Assembly (NCBI GenBank): GCA_017307375.1
Contig: JAFKFH010000024.1
Location: 1 to 64,000 of the forward strand
Length of the DNA stretch: 64,000 nucleotides
Source: Alphaproteobacteria bacterium
GTDB lineage: Bacteria > Pseudomonadota > Alphaproteobacteria > Ferrovibrionales > Ferrovibrionaceae
Direction of reading: 5' to 3'
Notes under the pieces: model-generated
What the model was told of the DNA's origin: nothing
What the model saw: only the letters and a program-made list of their open reading frames with translations
Database searches by the model: none
In this document: positions 32,898 to 42,691 of the stretch, one piece after another
Position numbering within the stretch: the stretch's first letter is position 1
Layout of the letters: every line of letters begins with the position of its first letter
Made by a program: the position numbers and the translations under genes

Positions 32898-33461
32898 ATG
32901 CTGACGCGGCGGTTGTGGCTGATGACGATGGCGGGGCTGACCCTGGTGGGTCTGGGCCCTGCCCGGGGTGAGGAGCGCAAGGCGGTGAACTGGGCCGATC
33001 AGAAACTCGAGGCGATCGAGGGCGGGCCGCTCGACCCCGCGATTCTAACCGGCAAGGTCGTGCTGGTGGTCAACACCGCGTCGTTCTGCGGCTTCACCAA
33101 GCAGTATGCCGGGCTGGAGAAGCTGTGGGAAACCTATCGCGACCGCGGCTTCGTGGTGCTCGGCATCCCCTCGAACGACTTCGGCGGCCAGGAACCCGGG
33201 GCGGAAGACAAGATCAAGGAATTCTGCGACGCCAATTTCGGGATCGATTTCCCGATGACGACCAAGCAGGTCGTCTCGGGCGACAAGGCCATGCCGCTCT
33301 ACAGATGGGCGGCCGAGCAGACCGGCCCGCTCGGCGTGCCGCGCTGGAACTTCCACAAGCTGCTGATCGCCCGTGACGGCCGGCTGGTCGACTGGTTCTC
33401 GACCGTCACGGACCCGAATTCCGACAAGGTCACCCGCGCTATCGAGCAGGCGCTGGGCTGA
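32898..33461 (+). CDS. Glutathione-peroxidase-family protein, exported
   Basis: A 187-residue thiol peroxidase of the GPx family with an N-terminal signal peptide (about 1-24), so probably periplasmic. The peroxidatic cysteine is C64 in VNTASFCGFTKQYAGLE, with the catalytic glutamine in NDFGGQEPG and the tryptophan and asparagine in RWNFHKLL. The second motif reads IPSNDFGGQEP, with serine where many GPx proteins have cysteine. It would reduce peroxides with a thioredoxin-like donor. Its last 23 nt overlap the 3' end of the convergent MFS gene. Confidence 0.9.
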   Translation: MLTRRLWLMTMAGLTLVGLGPARGEERKAVNWADQKLEAIEGGPLDPAILTGKVVLVVNTASFCGFTKQYAGLEKLWETYRDRGFVVLGIPSNDFGGQEPGAEDKIKEFCDANFGIDFPMTTKQVVSGDKAMPLYRWAAEQTGPLGVPRWNFHKLLIARDGRLVDWFSTVTDPNSDKVTRAIEQALG

Positions 33462-34686
33462 GCCCCGGCATGTCGCCCGCACGGCTGTCGTCCATGAACC
33501 ACTGCAGCGCGAAGGCCGACAGGCCGATGGCGATCATCGACGCCCAGGCGATGTCGTAGACGCCGGTCAGGTCGTAGACCAGGCCACCGGCCCAGGCGCC
33601 GACGAACGAGCCGATCTGGTGGCTGAAGAACATCACACCGTAGAGCAGGTTGAAATTGCCCAGGCCGAACAGCCGGCCGATCAACCCGGAGACCAGCGGC
33701 GTCACGCTGAGCCACAGGAAACCCATCGTCGCGGCGAAGATCATCGTCGAGGGGATCGAGATCGGCAGCGCCAGGTAGAGGCCGATCGTGATCGTGCGCA
33801 GCAGGTAGATCAGGGCCAGCAGCTTCTTCTGGCTGAAGCGCGCCCCCAGGATGCCGATCACGTAGGAGCCGACCGCGTTGCCCAGCCCGATCAGCCCCAG
33901 CGCGGTCGCGCTGGCCGCCGGCGGAATGCCGCACAGCGCCAGATAGGTCGGCAGGTGGATGACGATGAAGATCAACTGGAAGCCGCAGGCGAAGAAAGCG
34001 ATCGCCATCGCGATGAAGCCGCGATGGCGGCCGGCCGCCGACAACGCCTCGCCGACCGGACGGACCATGTCGGCCGCCGCCTGGGCAGCGGTCCGCGGCG
34101 CGTGCCGGCCCATCCCGAACGCGAATAGGGCCATCAGCGCCGAGATCGCAGCGAAGGCGAGCAGCGCGTTCTGCCAGCCATAGCCGTCGATCAGCGCCTG
34201 GCCCAGCGGGGCCAGCACCAGGGTGGCAAGCGAACCGACGCCGGAAACCAGCCCGACCGTCTGGCTGCGCCGCGCCGGCGGCACCGCCTGCGAGACCGCG
34301 CCGAGCAGCACGCCGAAGCCGCTGCCCGCAACGCCGATACCGATCAGGATGCCGCCGCCGATGTCGAGGCCCCAGGTACCTCCGAGCGCCATGACCGCGA
34401 GCCCGGCGACATAGATGCCGGCCGAGACGAACACGACCGGCCTGGCGCCGTAGCGGTCGGCCAGCACCCCGACGAACGGCTGGCTGATGCCCCAGACGAT
34501 GTTCTGCAGCGCCATGGCGAAACCGAAGGCCGAGGCGGAAACGCCGATATCGACGTTCATCGGCCGCAGGAACAGGCCGAGGCTCTGGCGCAGGCCCATG
34601 CACAGCGACAGGATGATGCCGGCCGAGACCAGCAGGACGAGCGCGTTGCGGCCCAACGGGGCCGCCCGGGACGCGGACTGGGACAT
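33439..34686 (-). CDS. MFS transporter
   Basis: A 415-residue 12-span major facilitator transporter. The loop between TM2 and TM3 carries a typical signature (VGVLADRYGARPVVFVSAG), and further spans are regular to the C-terminus. The family pattern resembles OFA/NNP-like or CynX-type permeases; direction and substrate are not evident. ATG 34686 is chosen because GGAGGAAGCG precedes it at ideal spacing; the frame opens at 34725. It is divergent from a TetR regulator, with a shared palindrome at 34736-34761, so it is likely a repressed exporter. Confidence 0.85.
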   Translation of the reverse strand: MSQSASRAAPLGRNALVLLVSAGIILSLCMGLRQSLGLFLRPMNVDIGVSASAFGFAMALQNIVWGISQPFVGVLADRYGARPVVFVSAGIYVAGLAVMALGGTWGLDIGGGILIGIGVAGSGFGVLLGAVSQAVPPARRSQTVGLVSGVGSLATLVLAPLGQALIDGYGWQNALLAFAAISALMALFAFGMGRHAPRTAAQAAADMVRPVGEALSAAGRHRGFIAMAIAFFACGFQLIFIVIHLPTYLALCGIPPAASATALGLIGLGNAVGSYVIGILGARFSQKKLLALIYLLRTITIGLYLALPISIPSTMIFAATMGFLWLSVTPLVSGLIGRLFGLGNFNLLYGVMFFSHQIGSFVGAWAGGLVYDLTGVYDIAWASMIAIGLSAFALQWFMDDSRAGDMPGLSPAPAR

Positions 34687-34735
34687 CGCTTCCTCCGAAA
34701 CTCTCTTGGCCCGAGACTGCGCCATCGGTAAGATG

Positions 34736-34761
34736 AAGTATACACACTAGTCGGTATACTT
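34736..34761. promoter_or_regulatory. Palindromic TetR-type operator between the MFS and TetR genes
   Basis: AAGTATAC (34736-34743) and GTATACTT (34754-34761) are perfect inverted arms around a 10-bp spacer with the centred palindrome ACTAGT. The TATACT in each arm can also serve as a -10 box, one for each divergent gene, so bound repressor would block both. The symmetry is seen; binding by the adjacent TetR protein is inferred. Confidence 0.75.
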
Positions 34762-34767
34762 ACCGCC

Positions 34768-35394
34768 ATGCCACGCGATGCCACCGTCACCCGCCAGCGT
34801 ATCCTGACCGCCGCCGAGGATCTTTTCTACGGCGAGGGCATCCGGGCGACCGGGGTCGACCGCATCGCCGCCCGGGCCGGCGTCACCAAGCGCACCCTCT
34901 ATCAGCATTTCGCGTCGAAGGACGACCTGATCACCGCCTATGTCGAGGGCACCGAACGCCCGGCGCTGGGCCGCTACCAGGCGTTGGTCGCCGACGTCGC
35001 GGCGGCCCCGGACCGGATCGGGCGGATCTTTGCCAATCTCGGCCGGGTCGCCGCCGATCCGCGCTGGAAGGGGTGCAGCTTCGCGCGCGTCGCCGCCGAA
35101 CTGGCGGGATCGCCGGGCCACCCCGCATTGCAGGCCGCATCGCGGCACAAGCAGGCCTTCGAAGCCTGGATCGCCGAGATGCTGGCCGAAACGGTGCATC
35201 GCCCGGCCGAGATCGCGCGGCAGGTGATGATCCTGCTGGACGGCGCGATCACCGAGATCCTGATCCACCGCGACGCCGGCTATGCCGCTGTCGCCGGCCG
35301 CGCGGCGGCGACACTGATCGCGGGCGATTCGGTCGGACGCTCCTCTTCCACATCGCGATTCGGGAGTGCGGAAGCCCCGATTTCCCGCCCCTGA
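34768..35394 (+). CDS. TetR-family transcriptional regulator
   Basis: A 208-residue regulator. The N-terminal helix-turn-helix is ILTAAEDLFYGEGIRATGVD followed by IAARAGVTKRTLYQHFASKD (about 12-52). The C-terminal helical ligand domain (about 60-190) includes RWKGCSFARVAAELA with one cysteine. Its ATG lies 7 nt past a TATACT box in the shared palindrome, so its mRNA may be leaderless and autorepressed. It most likely controls the divergent MFS gene. Confidence 0.92.
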   Translation: MPRDATVTRQRILTAAEDLFYGEGIRATGVDRIAARAGVTKRTLYQHFASKDDLITAYVEGTERPALGRYQALVADVAAAPDRIGRIFANLGRVAADPRWKGCSFARVAAELAGSPGHPALQAASRHKQAFEAWIAEMLAETVHRPAEIARQVMILLDGAITEILIHRDAGYAAVAGRAAATLIAGDSVGRSSSTSRFGSAEAPISRP

Positions 35395-35437
35395 AGGCCG
35401 GCGCGACGCGCCCTGGCATCCGCCTAGGCCCGGAAGT

Positions 35438-35465
35438 TTGCCCCTTTTGGGCTTTCGTGTAGGAT
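35438..35465 (+). promoter_or_regulatory. Promoter of the fabI operon
   Basis: TTGCCC (35438-35443), a 16-bp spacer and TAGGAT (35460-35465) lie in the 109-bp gap after the TetR gene and 38 nt before the fabI start. No other good promoter is seen in the gap. Confidence 0.5.
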
Positions 35466-35503
35466 GCCGAAACTTTTTCGCCTGTATTCCTTCCGAGGTT
35501 TTC

Positions 35504-36343
35504 ATGTCCAATCCCCAATCGTTGATGGCCGGCAAGCGTGGTCTGATCATGGGTGTCGCCAATGATCGGTCGCTGGCTTGGGGTATCGCCAAGGCCGTCG
35601 CCGCGCAGGGGGCCGAGCTCGCCTTCACCTATCAGGGCGACGCGCTGGCCAAGCGGGTGATCCCGCTGGCCAACGAGATCGGCGCCAAGCTGACGCTTGA
35701 TTGCGATGTGACCGACGCAGGCTCGATCGACCGGGTGTTCGAGACGCTGGAAAAGGAATGGGGCAGGCTCGACTTCGTCGTGCATGCGATCGCCTATTCC
35801 GACAAGGACCAGTTGAAGGGCCGCTACGTCGACACGACCTACGACAACTTCGCGCTGTCGATGAACATTTCATGCTTCTCGTTCACGGCTGTCGCCCAGC
35901 GCGCCGAGAAGCTGATGACCGACGGTGGCTCGCTCGTCACCCTCACCTATCTCGGCGCCGAACGCGTCATGCCCCATTACAACGTGATGGGTGTGGCCAA
36001 GGCGGCGCTGGAAGCGTCGGTCCGCTACATGGCCGTCGATCTCGGCCCGAAGAACATCCGTGTCAACGCGATCTCGGCCGGCCCGATCAAGACGCTCGCC
36101 GCCTCGGGCATCGGCGATTTCCGCTACATCCTGAAGTGGAACGAGCTGAATTCGCCGCTGCGCCGCAACGTCACCATCGAGAATGTCGGCGGGGCCGGCC
36201 TCTATCTGCTGTCCGATCTCGGTGCCGGCGTCACCGGCGAGATCCATCATGTCGATTCGGGCTATCATGCCGTCGGCATGCTCGCGGTCGACGCCTCCCA
36301 GCAGGTCGCCGAACTCCTGCAGGGGCTGAAGCCGAAGGCATGA
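35504..36343 (+). CDS. fabI: Enoyl-[acyl-carrier-protein] reductase (NADH)
   Basis: A 279-residue short-chain reductase that completes each elongation cycle of fatty acid synthesis. The N-terminus has the FabI nucleotide pattern [19 protein letters not shown]. The catalytic pair is Y159-x6-K166 in [13 protein letters not shown], the spacing that sets FabI apart from ordinary SDR enzymes. The C-terminus has [15 protein letters not shown]. It is first in a run with aroC, whose ATG overlaps its stop as ATGA. Confidence 0.95.
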   Translation: MSNPQSLMAGKRGLIMGVANDRSLAWGIAKAVAAQGAELAFTYQGDALAKRVIPLANEIGAKLTLDCDVTDAGSIDRVFETLEKEWGRLDFVVHAIAYSDKDQLKGRYVDTTYDNFALSMNISCFSFTAVAQRAEKLMTDGGSLVTLTYLGAERVMPHYNVMGVAKAALEASVRYMAVDLGPKNIRVNAISAGPIKTLAASGIGDFRYILKWNELNSPLRRNVTIENVGGAGLYLLSDLGAGVTGEIHHVDSGYHAVGMLAVDASQQVAELLQGLKPKA

Positions 36344-37440
36344 GCGCGAACAGCTTCGGTACGCTGTTCCGCGTCACCACCTGGGGCGAAAGCCACGGAC
36401 CTGCGATCGGTTGCGTCGTCGATGGCGTGCCCCCCCGGCTCGCCATCGACGAGGCCGGCATCCAGCACTGGCTGGACCGCCGGCGTCCCGGCCAGTCGCG
36501 CTTCACCACCCAGCGGCGCGAGCCCGACCAGGTCCGGATCCTCTCCGGGACCTTCGAGGGGCTGACCACCGGCACGCCGGTGGCGCTGCATATCGACAAT
36601 GTCGACCAGCGCTCGAAGGACTACGGCGACATCGCCGTCAAGTTCCGGCCGGGCCATGCCGACTACACCTACTGGGCCAAATACGGCATCCGCGACTATC
36701 GCGGCGGTGGCCGTTCGTCGGCACGCGAGACCGCAACCCGGGTCGCGGCAGGGGCGATCGCCAGGGTCGTGCTGGCCGACGCGATCGGTCCCCAGGTCCG
36801 GATCCGCGGCGCCCTGGTGCAGGTCGGGCCGCACCGGATCGACCGGTCGCGCTTCGACTGGGACGAGATCGAGAACAACCCGTTCTGGTGCCCCGATCCG
36901 GTCGCGGCGACGGAGTGGGAGGCCTATCTCGACGGCGTGCGCAAGGCCGGGTCGTCGGTCGGCGCGGTCATCGAAGTCGTGGCCTCGGGCATTCCGGCCG
37001 GGCTGGGCGCGCCGATCTACGGCAAGCTCGATACCGATCTCGCCGCGGCGATGATGTCGATCAACGCGGTCAAGGGTGTCGAGATCGGCGAGGGTTTTGC
37101 CTCCGCCGCCCTGACCGGCGAGGAGAATGCCGACGAGATGCGCGCGGGCAACGGCGACGGCAGCAACGCCGGGCCGCGCTTCCTGTCGAACCATGCCGGC
37201 GGCATCCTCGGCGGTATCTCGACCGGCCAGGACATCGTCGTGCGCTTCGCGGTCAAGCCGACCTCGTCGATCCTGCAGCCGCGCCGGACCATCGACACGG
37301 CAGGGCACGAGACCGAAATCGTCACAAAAGGGCGTCACGATCCCTGCGTCGGCATCCGTGCGGTGCCGGTCGGCGAGGCGATGATGGCCTGCGTTCTGGC
37401 CGATCACCTGCTGCGCCATCGCGGCCAGGTTGGCGGCTGA
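36340..37440 (+). CDS. aroC: Chorismate synthase
   Basis: A 366-residue enzyme making chorismate from 5-enolpyruvylshikimate 3-phosphate with reduced FMN, the last common step of aromatic amino acid synthesis. Signatures are [20 protein letters not shown] (about 6-25), [33 protein letters not shown] and [17 protein letters not shown]. Full family length. The overlap with fabI fixes the start at 36340, although the frame is open far upstream. An AhpD-like gene follows 22 nt later. Confidence 0.96.
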   Translation: MSANSFGTLFRVTTWGESHGPAIGCVVDGVPPRLAIDEAGIQHWLDRRRPGQSRFTTQRREPDQVRILSGTFEGLTTGTPVALHIDNVDQRSKDYGDIAVKFRPGHADYTYWAKYGIRDYRGGGRSSARETATRVAAGAIARVVLADAIGPQVRIRGALVQVGPHRIDRSRFDWDEIENNPFWCPDPVAATEWEAYLDGVRKAGSSVGAVIEVVASGIPAGLGAPIYGKLDTDLAAAMMSINAVKGVEIGEGFASAALTGEENADEMRAGNGDGSNAGPRFLSNHAGGILGGISTGQDIVVRFAVKPTSSILQPRRTIDTAGHETEIVTKGRHDPCVGIRAVPVGEAMMACVLADHLLRHRGQVGG

Positions 37441-37462
37441 AGCGCCTGAAGGGAGAGAAACG

Positions 37463-38041
37463 ATGAGCCAGCCCAAGCATATCCACGCCCTCGACCTGCC
37501 GCAGCCCGACCGGTCGGCGCTGGATGCCGACATCCAGAAGTACTTCGCCAAGTGCGACGAGAAGCTTGGCATGGTGCCGAACGTGCTGCTCGCCTACTCC
37601 TTCGACCAGGAGAAGCTGCGCGGTTTCATGACCATGTACAACGAGCTGATGCTGGGCAAGTCGGGCCTGTCCAAGCTCGAGCGCGAACTGATCGCCGTCG
37701 TCGTCTCCTCGATCAACCATTGCTACTACTGCCTGACCGCGCATGGCGCCGCGGTGCGCCAGCTGTCGGGCGACCCGAAGCTGGGCGAGCTGATGGTGAT
37801 GAACTATCGCGCGGCCGAACTGGCCCCGAAACAGCGCGCGATGCTCGACTTCGCCGCCAAGCTGACCGAGACGCCGGCCAAGATGACCGAGGCCGACCGC
37901 CAGGGCCTGCGCGACGCCGGCTGGACCGATGCCGACATCTGGGACATCGCGGCGACCGCCTCGTTCTTCAACATGTCGAACCGCATGGCCGCGGCCATCG
38001 ACATGATGCCGAACGTCGAATATCACGCGATGGCGCGCTGA
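37463..38041 (+). CDS. AhpD-like peroxidase-related protein
   Basis: A 192-residue alkylhydroperoxidase-D / carboxymuconolactone-decarboxylase-fold protein. The redox site is C87-x2-C90-x3-H94 in SSINHCYYCLTAHG, the conserved AhpD-type pattern. Size and the N-terminal region match the uncharacterised peroxidase-related enzyme group. It probably reduces hydroperoxides or acts as a thiol carrier in the cytoplasm. GGGAGAG precedes ATG 37463, 22 nt after aroC. Confidence 0.85.
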   Translation: MSQPKHIHALDLPQPDRSALDADIQKYFAKCDEKLGMVPNVLLAYSFDQEKLRGFMTMYNELMLGKSGLSKLERELIAVVVSSINHCYYCLTAHGAAVRQLSGDPKLGELMVMNYRAAELAPKQRAMLDFAAKLTETPAKMTEADRQGLRDAGWTDADIWDIAATASFFNMSNRMAAAIDMMPNVEYHAMAR

Positions 38042-38091
38042 CAGGTCGTCGCTGAACGAACCGAGGCGGCAGGTCCGCCACGCCGGGGGGA

Positions 38092-39636
38092 ATGACGATG
38101 TTGCGTTTGAGCCGCCGCAGCCTGCTCGGATCCCTGCCCGCCTTCGGCGCGGCCATGGCGCTGTCGGGGCGGCTGAATGCCGCCCCGCCGGATGGCCAGA
38201 CCGTCACCTTCCTGCATTTCAACGACATCTACGAGATCAGCCCGCGCGAGGGCCGTGGCGGTTTCGCGCCGCTGATGACGCTGCTGAAGGCCGAGCGGGC
38301 GAAGGCTTCGCAGTCGATCACCACCTTCGGCGGCGACCTCTTGTCGCCGTCGCTGCTGTCGGGCGTGCTGAAGGGCGCGCAGATGGTCGACCTGATGAAC
38401 GCGGTCGGCGTCGATATCGCGGTCCCGGGCAATCACGAATACGATTTCGGCGCGGGCATCGCTGTCGAACGCTTCGCCGCCTCGAAATTTCCCTGGATCG
38501 CCGCCAACGTCTTCACCCAGGACGCGGCGACCATCGCGCCCGGCCTCGCCGCGTCGGGCGTGCGCCAGATCGGCGACTACAAGATCGGCTTCTTCGGCCT
38601 GCTGACGCCCGAGGCCGCCAAGCTGACCTTCGGCGCCCGCGACTACGTCTTCCGCCCGCCGGTCGAGGTGGCGCGCGAACAGGTTCGTGCGCTGCGCGAG
38701 GCCGGGGCCGAGATGGTGGTCGCGCTGACTCATCTCGATATCGCCGACGATCTGCGCGTCGCCCGGCAGGTCCGCGGCATCGACCTGATCCTGGGCGGTC
38801 ACGACCACGACCCGATCACCTATCTCGAATCCGGCACGCTGGTCTTCAAGGCCGGTGTCGACGGCTACTGGCTCGGCGCGGTCGACGTCAATCTGCGGCG
38901 CGTCGCCACCAAGGACGGCCAGAAGGTCGTCGCCACCCCGCTGGCCTGGCGGCTGACGGCAACCGACGGCGTCGCCGCCGATCCCGCAATCGAGACCAAG
39001 GTCGCCGCCTACAACGCGGAGTTGGACCGGTCGATGGCCATTGCCATCGGCGTCACGAAGACCGAACTCGATTCACGGCGCGATACCGTACGCGCCAAGG
39101 AAGCGGCGATCGGCAACCTGATCACCGATGCGATGCGCGCGCTGGTCGATGCCGACGCGGCAATCACCAATGGCGGCGGCATCCGCGCCAACCGGCTCTA
39201 CGAACCGGGCACGCAGCTGACGCGCAAGGACGTGATCACCGAACTACCCTTCGGCAATGTCGTCATGCTGCTGTCGCTGACCGGTACGCAGATCCGCGCC
39301 GCGCTGGAGAACGGGGTTTCGCAGGTCGCGGAAAAGGCCGGCCGCTTCCCCCAGGTCTCCAACATCCGATTCAGCTACGACCTGACGCGCGAGCGCGGCC
39401 AGCGCATCACCGAGATCTCGATCGCGGGCAACCCGCTCGACGAGCGGCGGACCTACAAGGTCGCCGTGCCCGACTTCCTGCAGGTCGGCGGCGACGGCTA
39501 TACCGTGCTGAAGGAAGGCAAGGTGCTGATCGATGCTTCCGGCGCCACCCTGCTCGCCAATGCCGTCATCGCCTATATCGAGGCCCGCAAGGAAGTGGCC
39601 CCGGTCGTCGAGGGCCGTATCGTAGAGCAGCATTGA
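38092..39636 (+). CDS. 5'-nucleotidase/UshA-like metallophosphatase, exported
   Basis: A 514-residue two-domain phosphoesterase. The N-terminus LRLSRRSLLGSLPAFGAAMA looks like a Tat signal. The calcineurin-like domain has FLHFNDIYE (about 39-47), TFGGDLLSPS, VPGNHEYDFG, ALTHLD and LGGHDHDP, supplying the two-metal site. The C-terminal 5'-nucleotidase domain contains the substrate motif TNGGGIRANRLYEPG and FLQVGGDGYTVL. It would hydrolyse nucleotides or cyclic nucleotides in the periplasm. ATG 38098 fits the GGGGGG ribosome site better than ATG 38092. An esterase gene follows after 1 nt. Confidence 0.9.
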   Translation: MTMLRLSRRSLLGSLPAFGAAMALSGRLNAAPPDGQTVTFLHFNDIYEISPREGRGGFAPLMTLLKAERAKASQSITTFGGDLLSPSLLSGVLKGAQMVDLMNAVGVDIAVPGNHEYDFGAGIAVERFAASKFPWIAANVFTQDAATIAPGLAASGVRQIGDYKIGFFGLLTPEAAKLTFGARDYVFRPPVEVAREQVRALREAGAEMVVALTHLDIADDLRVARQVRGIDLILGGHDHDPITYLESGTLVFKAGVDGYWLGAVDVNLRRVATKDGQKVVATPLAWRLTATDGVAADPAIETKVAAYNAELDRSMAIAIGVTKTELDSRRDTVRAKEAAIGNLITDAMRALVDADAAITNGGGIRANRLYEPGTQLTRKDVITELPFGNVVMLLSLTGTQIRAALENGVSQVAEKAGRFPQVSNIRFSYDLTRERGQRITEISIAGNPLDERRTYKVAVPDFLQVGGDGYTVLKEGKVLIDASGATLLANAVIAYIEARKEVAPVVEGRIVEQH

Positions 39637-39637
39637 G

Positions 39638-40546
39638 ATGAGAGGTCCGGCCGCCCTGCTTCTCGCCGCCATGCTGTCCGCGGCCCCGGCCGCGGCGCAC
39701 GACGGCTACGGCTTCGGGTCGAAGTACTACGACATGACCGTAGACGGCCGTCCCCGCCGAATCTTCGTCAACGTCCCTGATGCGGTCTTCGCCGGCGGCA
39801 AGATGCCCCTGATCGTCGCCTTGCATGGCACCGGGTCGTCGCCCGAGGGGATGGTGGCGGCCGCCAATCTCTATCGCCTCAGCGCGACCGCCGGCGCGGT
39901 CGTGGTGGCGCCGCAGGCGGTGGGCGCCGCCTTCAACGATGGTTCGGGCCGTGGGGGGCCGGCGGCGGACGGCGTCGACGACGTCCGCTTCATCGAGGCG
40001 GCGATCGAAGAGGTGCGCAGCCACGCGCCGATCGATGCGCAGCGCATCTATCTCGTCGGCTTTTCGTCGGGCGCCGCGATGGCCCAGCGCTTCCTGGCCG
40101 ACAGCACCTATCCGGTAGCAGCCGTCGCCGCGCCGGCTGACGGCAGCTACGCCGGTTCCGACACGCCGAAGCGCCCCCGGCCGCTGATGCTGTTCTGGGG
40201 CACCGACGACAAGCTGAACCCCCTCGGCGGCGGGGCGGTTACCTACCCGCAGTTCAAGGTCACCCTGCAGAAGCCGGCACTGCAGGAAATCGCCACCCGC
40301 TGGGCCGGCCGCTTCGGCTGCACCAGCGACAAGATCGACTACGACCAGGGCATCACCACGCGGGTCTGGACCGGCTGTGCCGGCAATGCCGAGGTCGAAT
40401 TCCACCTGGCCGACGGGCTCGGCCATCACTGGCCGGGCGGGCGGCCGACGCCGATCCCGGCATCGGCCATCGGTCCCTATACCGACAAGCCCGACCTGAC
40501 CGCGATGATCTGGCGGTTCTTCAGCCGGCATCCCCTGCCGAATTAG
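39638..40546 (+). CDS. PHB-depolymerase-family esterase (LpqC-like), secreted
   Basis: A 302-residue alpha/beta hydrolase with a signal peptide (about 1-20). The oxyanion region is IVALHGTGSSPEGM, the nucleophile S143 lies in VGFSSGAAMAQ (G-x-S-x-G), and the catalytic histidine in DGLGHHWPGG. The family includes poly(3-hydroxybutyrate) depolymerases, feruloyl and acetylxylan esterases; the substrate is not evident. It begins 1 nt after the 5'-nucleotidase stop. Its own stop overlaps that of the convergent catalase by 4 bp. Confidence 0.87.
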   Translation: MRGPAALLLAAMLSAAPAAAHDGYGFGSKYYDMTVDGRPRRIFVNVPDAVFAGGKMPLIVALHGTGSSPEGMVAAANLYRLSATAGAVVVAPQAVGAAFNDGSGRGGPAADGVDDVRFIEAAIEEVRSHAPIDAQRIYLVGFSSGAAMAQRFLADSTYPVAAVAAPADGSYAGSDTPKRPRPLMLFWGTDDKLNPLGGGAVTYPQFKVTLQKPALQEIATRWAGRFGCTSDKIDYDQGITTRVWTGCAGNAEVEFHLADGLGHHWPGGRPTPIPASAIGPYTDKPDLTAMIWRFFSRHPLPN

Positions 40547-42633
40547 CCCGGCGTGCGCAGAAGGGGCTCGCGATCCCAGATGCGCTGACGCCTGGCGACG
40601 GTGAGGAAGCCCTTGACAGCGGCGCCCTTGCCCGCGACCGAAATTGTCCCCGCATCCGCGTCCATGTCGATGCCGGCCTTGTCGAACAGCGGCTTGGCGG
40701 CAGGCACATGGCCGATCACCTTGAGATGGCCGAAGGCGTCGCGCAGCCAGTCGATGGCCGCGGCCTCGCGCAGCAGCGCGGCAACCCCGTCCTGGCCGGG
40801 TGCCACCACGACCGCATCGAACAGTGTCGACGGGGCACCGGACAAAGCCTGATCGGCCAGCACGGCCGAGCCGTCCGCGGCCGTGATGCCGCCGATGGCG
40901 GGGGCGACCAGCGCGACCTGTGCCCCCTCCGCCTTTGCGGCCTTGGCGATCGCAGCCAGCAGCGCCGCGTCGGTGCCGTCGGTCATCAGCACGCCGATCT
41001 TGCGGCCGGCAACCGTTTCCGGTGCCTTGGCAATCAGACTGAGCGCCGGGGACGGCTTGAGGGTCTTCGGCGCGACCGTCGGCGTAACCGCCTCGGCCTG
41101 TCCGACCATGCCGAGTGCGGCGGCCACCCCCTCGCCCAGCTTTTCGTGGACGACATCGAGATGGCCCAGCATCCGCTTGCGGATGGCACCTGTTTCCACC
41201 TTGGCGAGTTCGAAGGCGAAGGCCGACACGATATGCCGCTTTTCCGGCTCGGTCATCGACAGCCAGAACTGGCGGGCCTGGCTGTAGTGATCGGCAAAGC
41301 TCTCAGGCCGCAGCCGCAGCTTCTCGCCGGCTTCGCCCGACGGGAAAGAACGGAAGCCCTGTGCCGGATCTTCACGCGGGCCGGCAGGATCCAGGCTGTT
41401 GGGTTCGTAGTTGACGCGGCCCGGCTGGCCGGCCATGCGCATGATGCCGTCGCGCTGGAAATTGCGCATCGGGCAGACCGGGCGGTTGATCGGGATCTCG
41501 TGAAAATTCGGCCCGCCGAGCCGCGACAGCTGGGTGTCGAGATAGGAAAACAGCCGGCCCTGCAGCAGCGGATCGTTGGTGAAGTCGATGCCCGGCACCA
41601 CGTGCCCCGGATGAAAGGCCGCCTGCTCGGTCTCGGCGAAGAAATTGCCGGGATTGCGGTTCAGGACCATCTTCCCGATCATGCGCAGCGGCACGACCTC
41701 CTCCGGGATCAGCTTGGTCGGATCGAGGACGTCGAAGTCGAGGCCATCGGCGGTTTTCTGATCGAAGGCCTGGATGCCCAGCTCGAATTCCGGGTAGTCG
41801 CCGTTGTCGATCGCGGTCCACAGGTCGCGCCGATGAAAGTCGCTGTCGGCCCCCGCGATCTTGACCGCTTCGTCCCAGATCAGCGACGCCGAGCCGATGG
41901 TCGGTCGCCAATGGAACTTGACGAAGGTCGAGCGTCCCTCGGCATTGACCAGCCGGAAGGTGTGGACACCGAAACCTTCCATCATCCGGTACGAACGCGG
42001 GATCGCGCGATCCGACATCGTCCACATCACCATGTGAATCGATTCCGGCATCAGCGAGATGAAGTCCCAGAAGGTGTCGTGGGCCGAGGCGGCCTGGGGA
42101 AAGCCCCGATCGGCTTCCATCTTCACCGAATGGACAAGGTCGGGAAACTTCATCGCGTCCTGGATGAAGAATACCGGGATATTGTTGCCGACGAGGTCGA
42201 AATTCCCCTCCTCGGTATAGAACTTGACCGCGAAGCCGCGGACGTCGCGCGCCGTATCGATCGAGCCCGCCCCCCCGGCAACGGTCGAGAAACGCACGAA
42301 CACCGGGGTCTTTGCTCCCGGATCCTGCAGGAAGCCGGCGCTCGTCAGTTCGGCCAGCGGTTCGTAGACCTGGAAGTAACCATGGGCACCCGAGCCGCGC
42401 GCATGGACGATGCGCTCGGGAATCCGTTCATGATCGAAATGAGTGATTTTCTCGCGGAGAATGAAGTCTTCCAGCAGCGTCGGGCCACGGGCGCCGGCCT
42501 TCAGTGAATTCTGGTTGTCGGCGATGACGACCCCTTGATTGGTGGTGAGCGCCTCGCCGTTCTGCTGGTGGGTTTCGCCGGCGTTGCCGGGACGGTTCGT
42601 CAGCGCCGCTTTCGCGGCTTGCTTGCGTGCCAT
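40543..42633 (-). CDS. katE: Large-subunit haem catalase (KatE/HPII type)
   Basis: A 696-residue monofunctional catalase. Active-site residues are H77 in [16 protein letters not shown] and N150/N151 in [17 protein letters not shown]; the proximal haem tyrosine lies in [20 protein letters not shown] (about 364). The extra C-terminal flavodoxin/GATase-like domain (about 545-690, [20 protein letters not shown]) marks the large clade 2 catalases such as E. coli HPII. It destroys hydrogen peroxide in the cytoplasm. GAGGGAAGCGC precedes ATG 42633. The long upstream frame overlaps the next gene region and is not used. Confidence 0.95.
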   Translation of the reverse strand: MARKQAAKAALTNRPGNAGETHQQNGEALTTNQGVVIADNQNSLKAGARGPTLLEDFILREKITHFDHERIPERIVHARGSGAHGYFQVYEPLAELTSAGFLQDPGAKTPVFVRFSTVAGGAGSIDTARDVRGFAVKFYTEEGNFDLVGNNIPVFFIQDAMKFPDLVHSVKMEADRGFPQAASAHDTFWDFISLMPESIHMVMWTMSDRAIPRSYRMMEGFGVHTFRLVNAEGRSTFVKFHWRPTIGSASLIWDEAVKIAGADSDFHRRDLWTAIDNGDYPEFELGIQAFDQKTADGLDFDVLDPTKLIPEEVVPLRMIGKMVLNRNPGNFFAETEQAAFHPGHVVPGIDFTNDPLLQGRLFSYLDTQLSRLGGPNFHEIPINRPVCPMRNFQRDGIMRMAGQPGRVNYEPNSLDPAGPREDPAQGFRSFPSGEAGEKLRLRPESFADHYSQARQFWLSMTEPEKRHIVSAFAFELAKVETGAIRKRMLGHLDVVHEKLGEGVAAALGMVGQAEAVTPTVAPKTLKPSPALSLIAKAPETVAGRKIGVLMTDGTDAALLAAIAKAAKAEGAQVALVAPAIGGITAADGSAVLADQALSGAPSTLFDAVVVAPGQDGVAALLREAAAIDWLRDAFGHLKVIGHVPAAKPLFDKAGIDMDADAGTISVAGKGAAVKGFLTVARRQRIWDREPLLRTPG

Positions 42634-42691
42634 GCGCTTCCCTCGATGTCGCGGTCCGCGCGAGAAACGCGAAGGAAGCGGCCCGGTTCCT

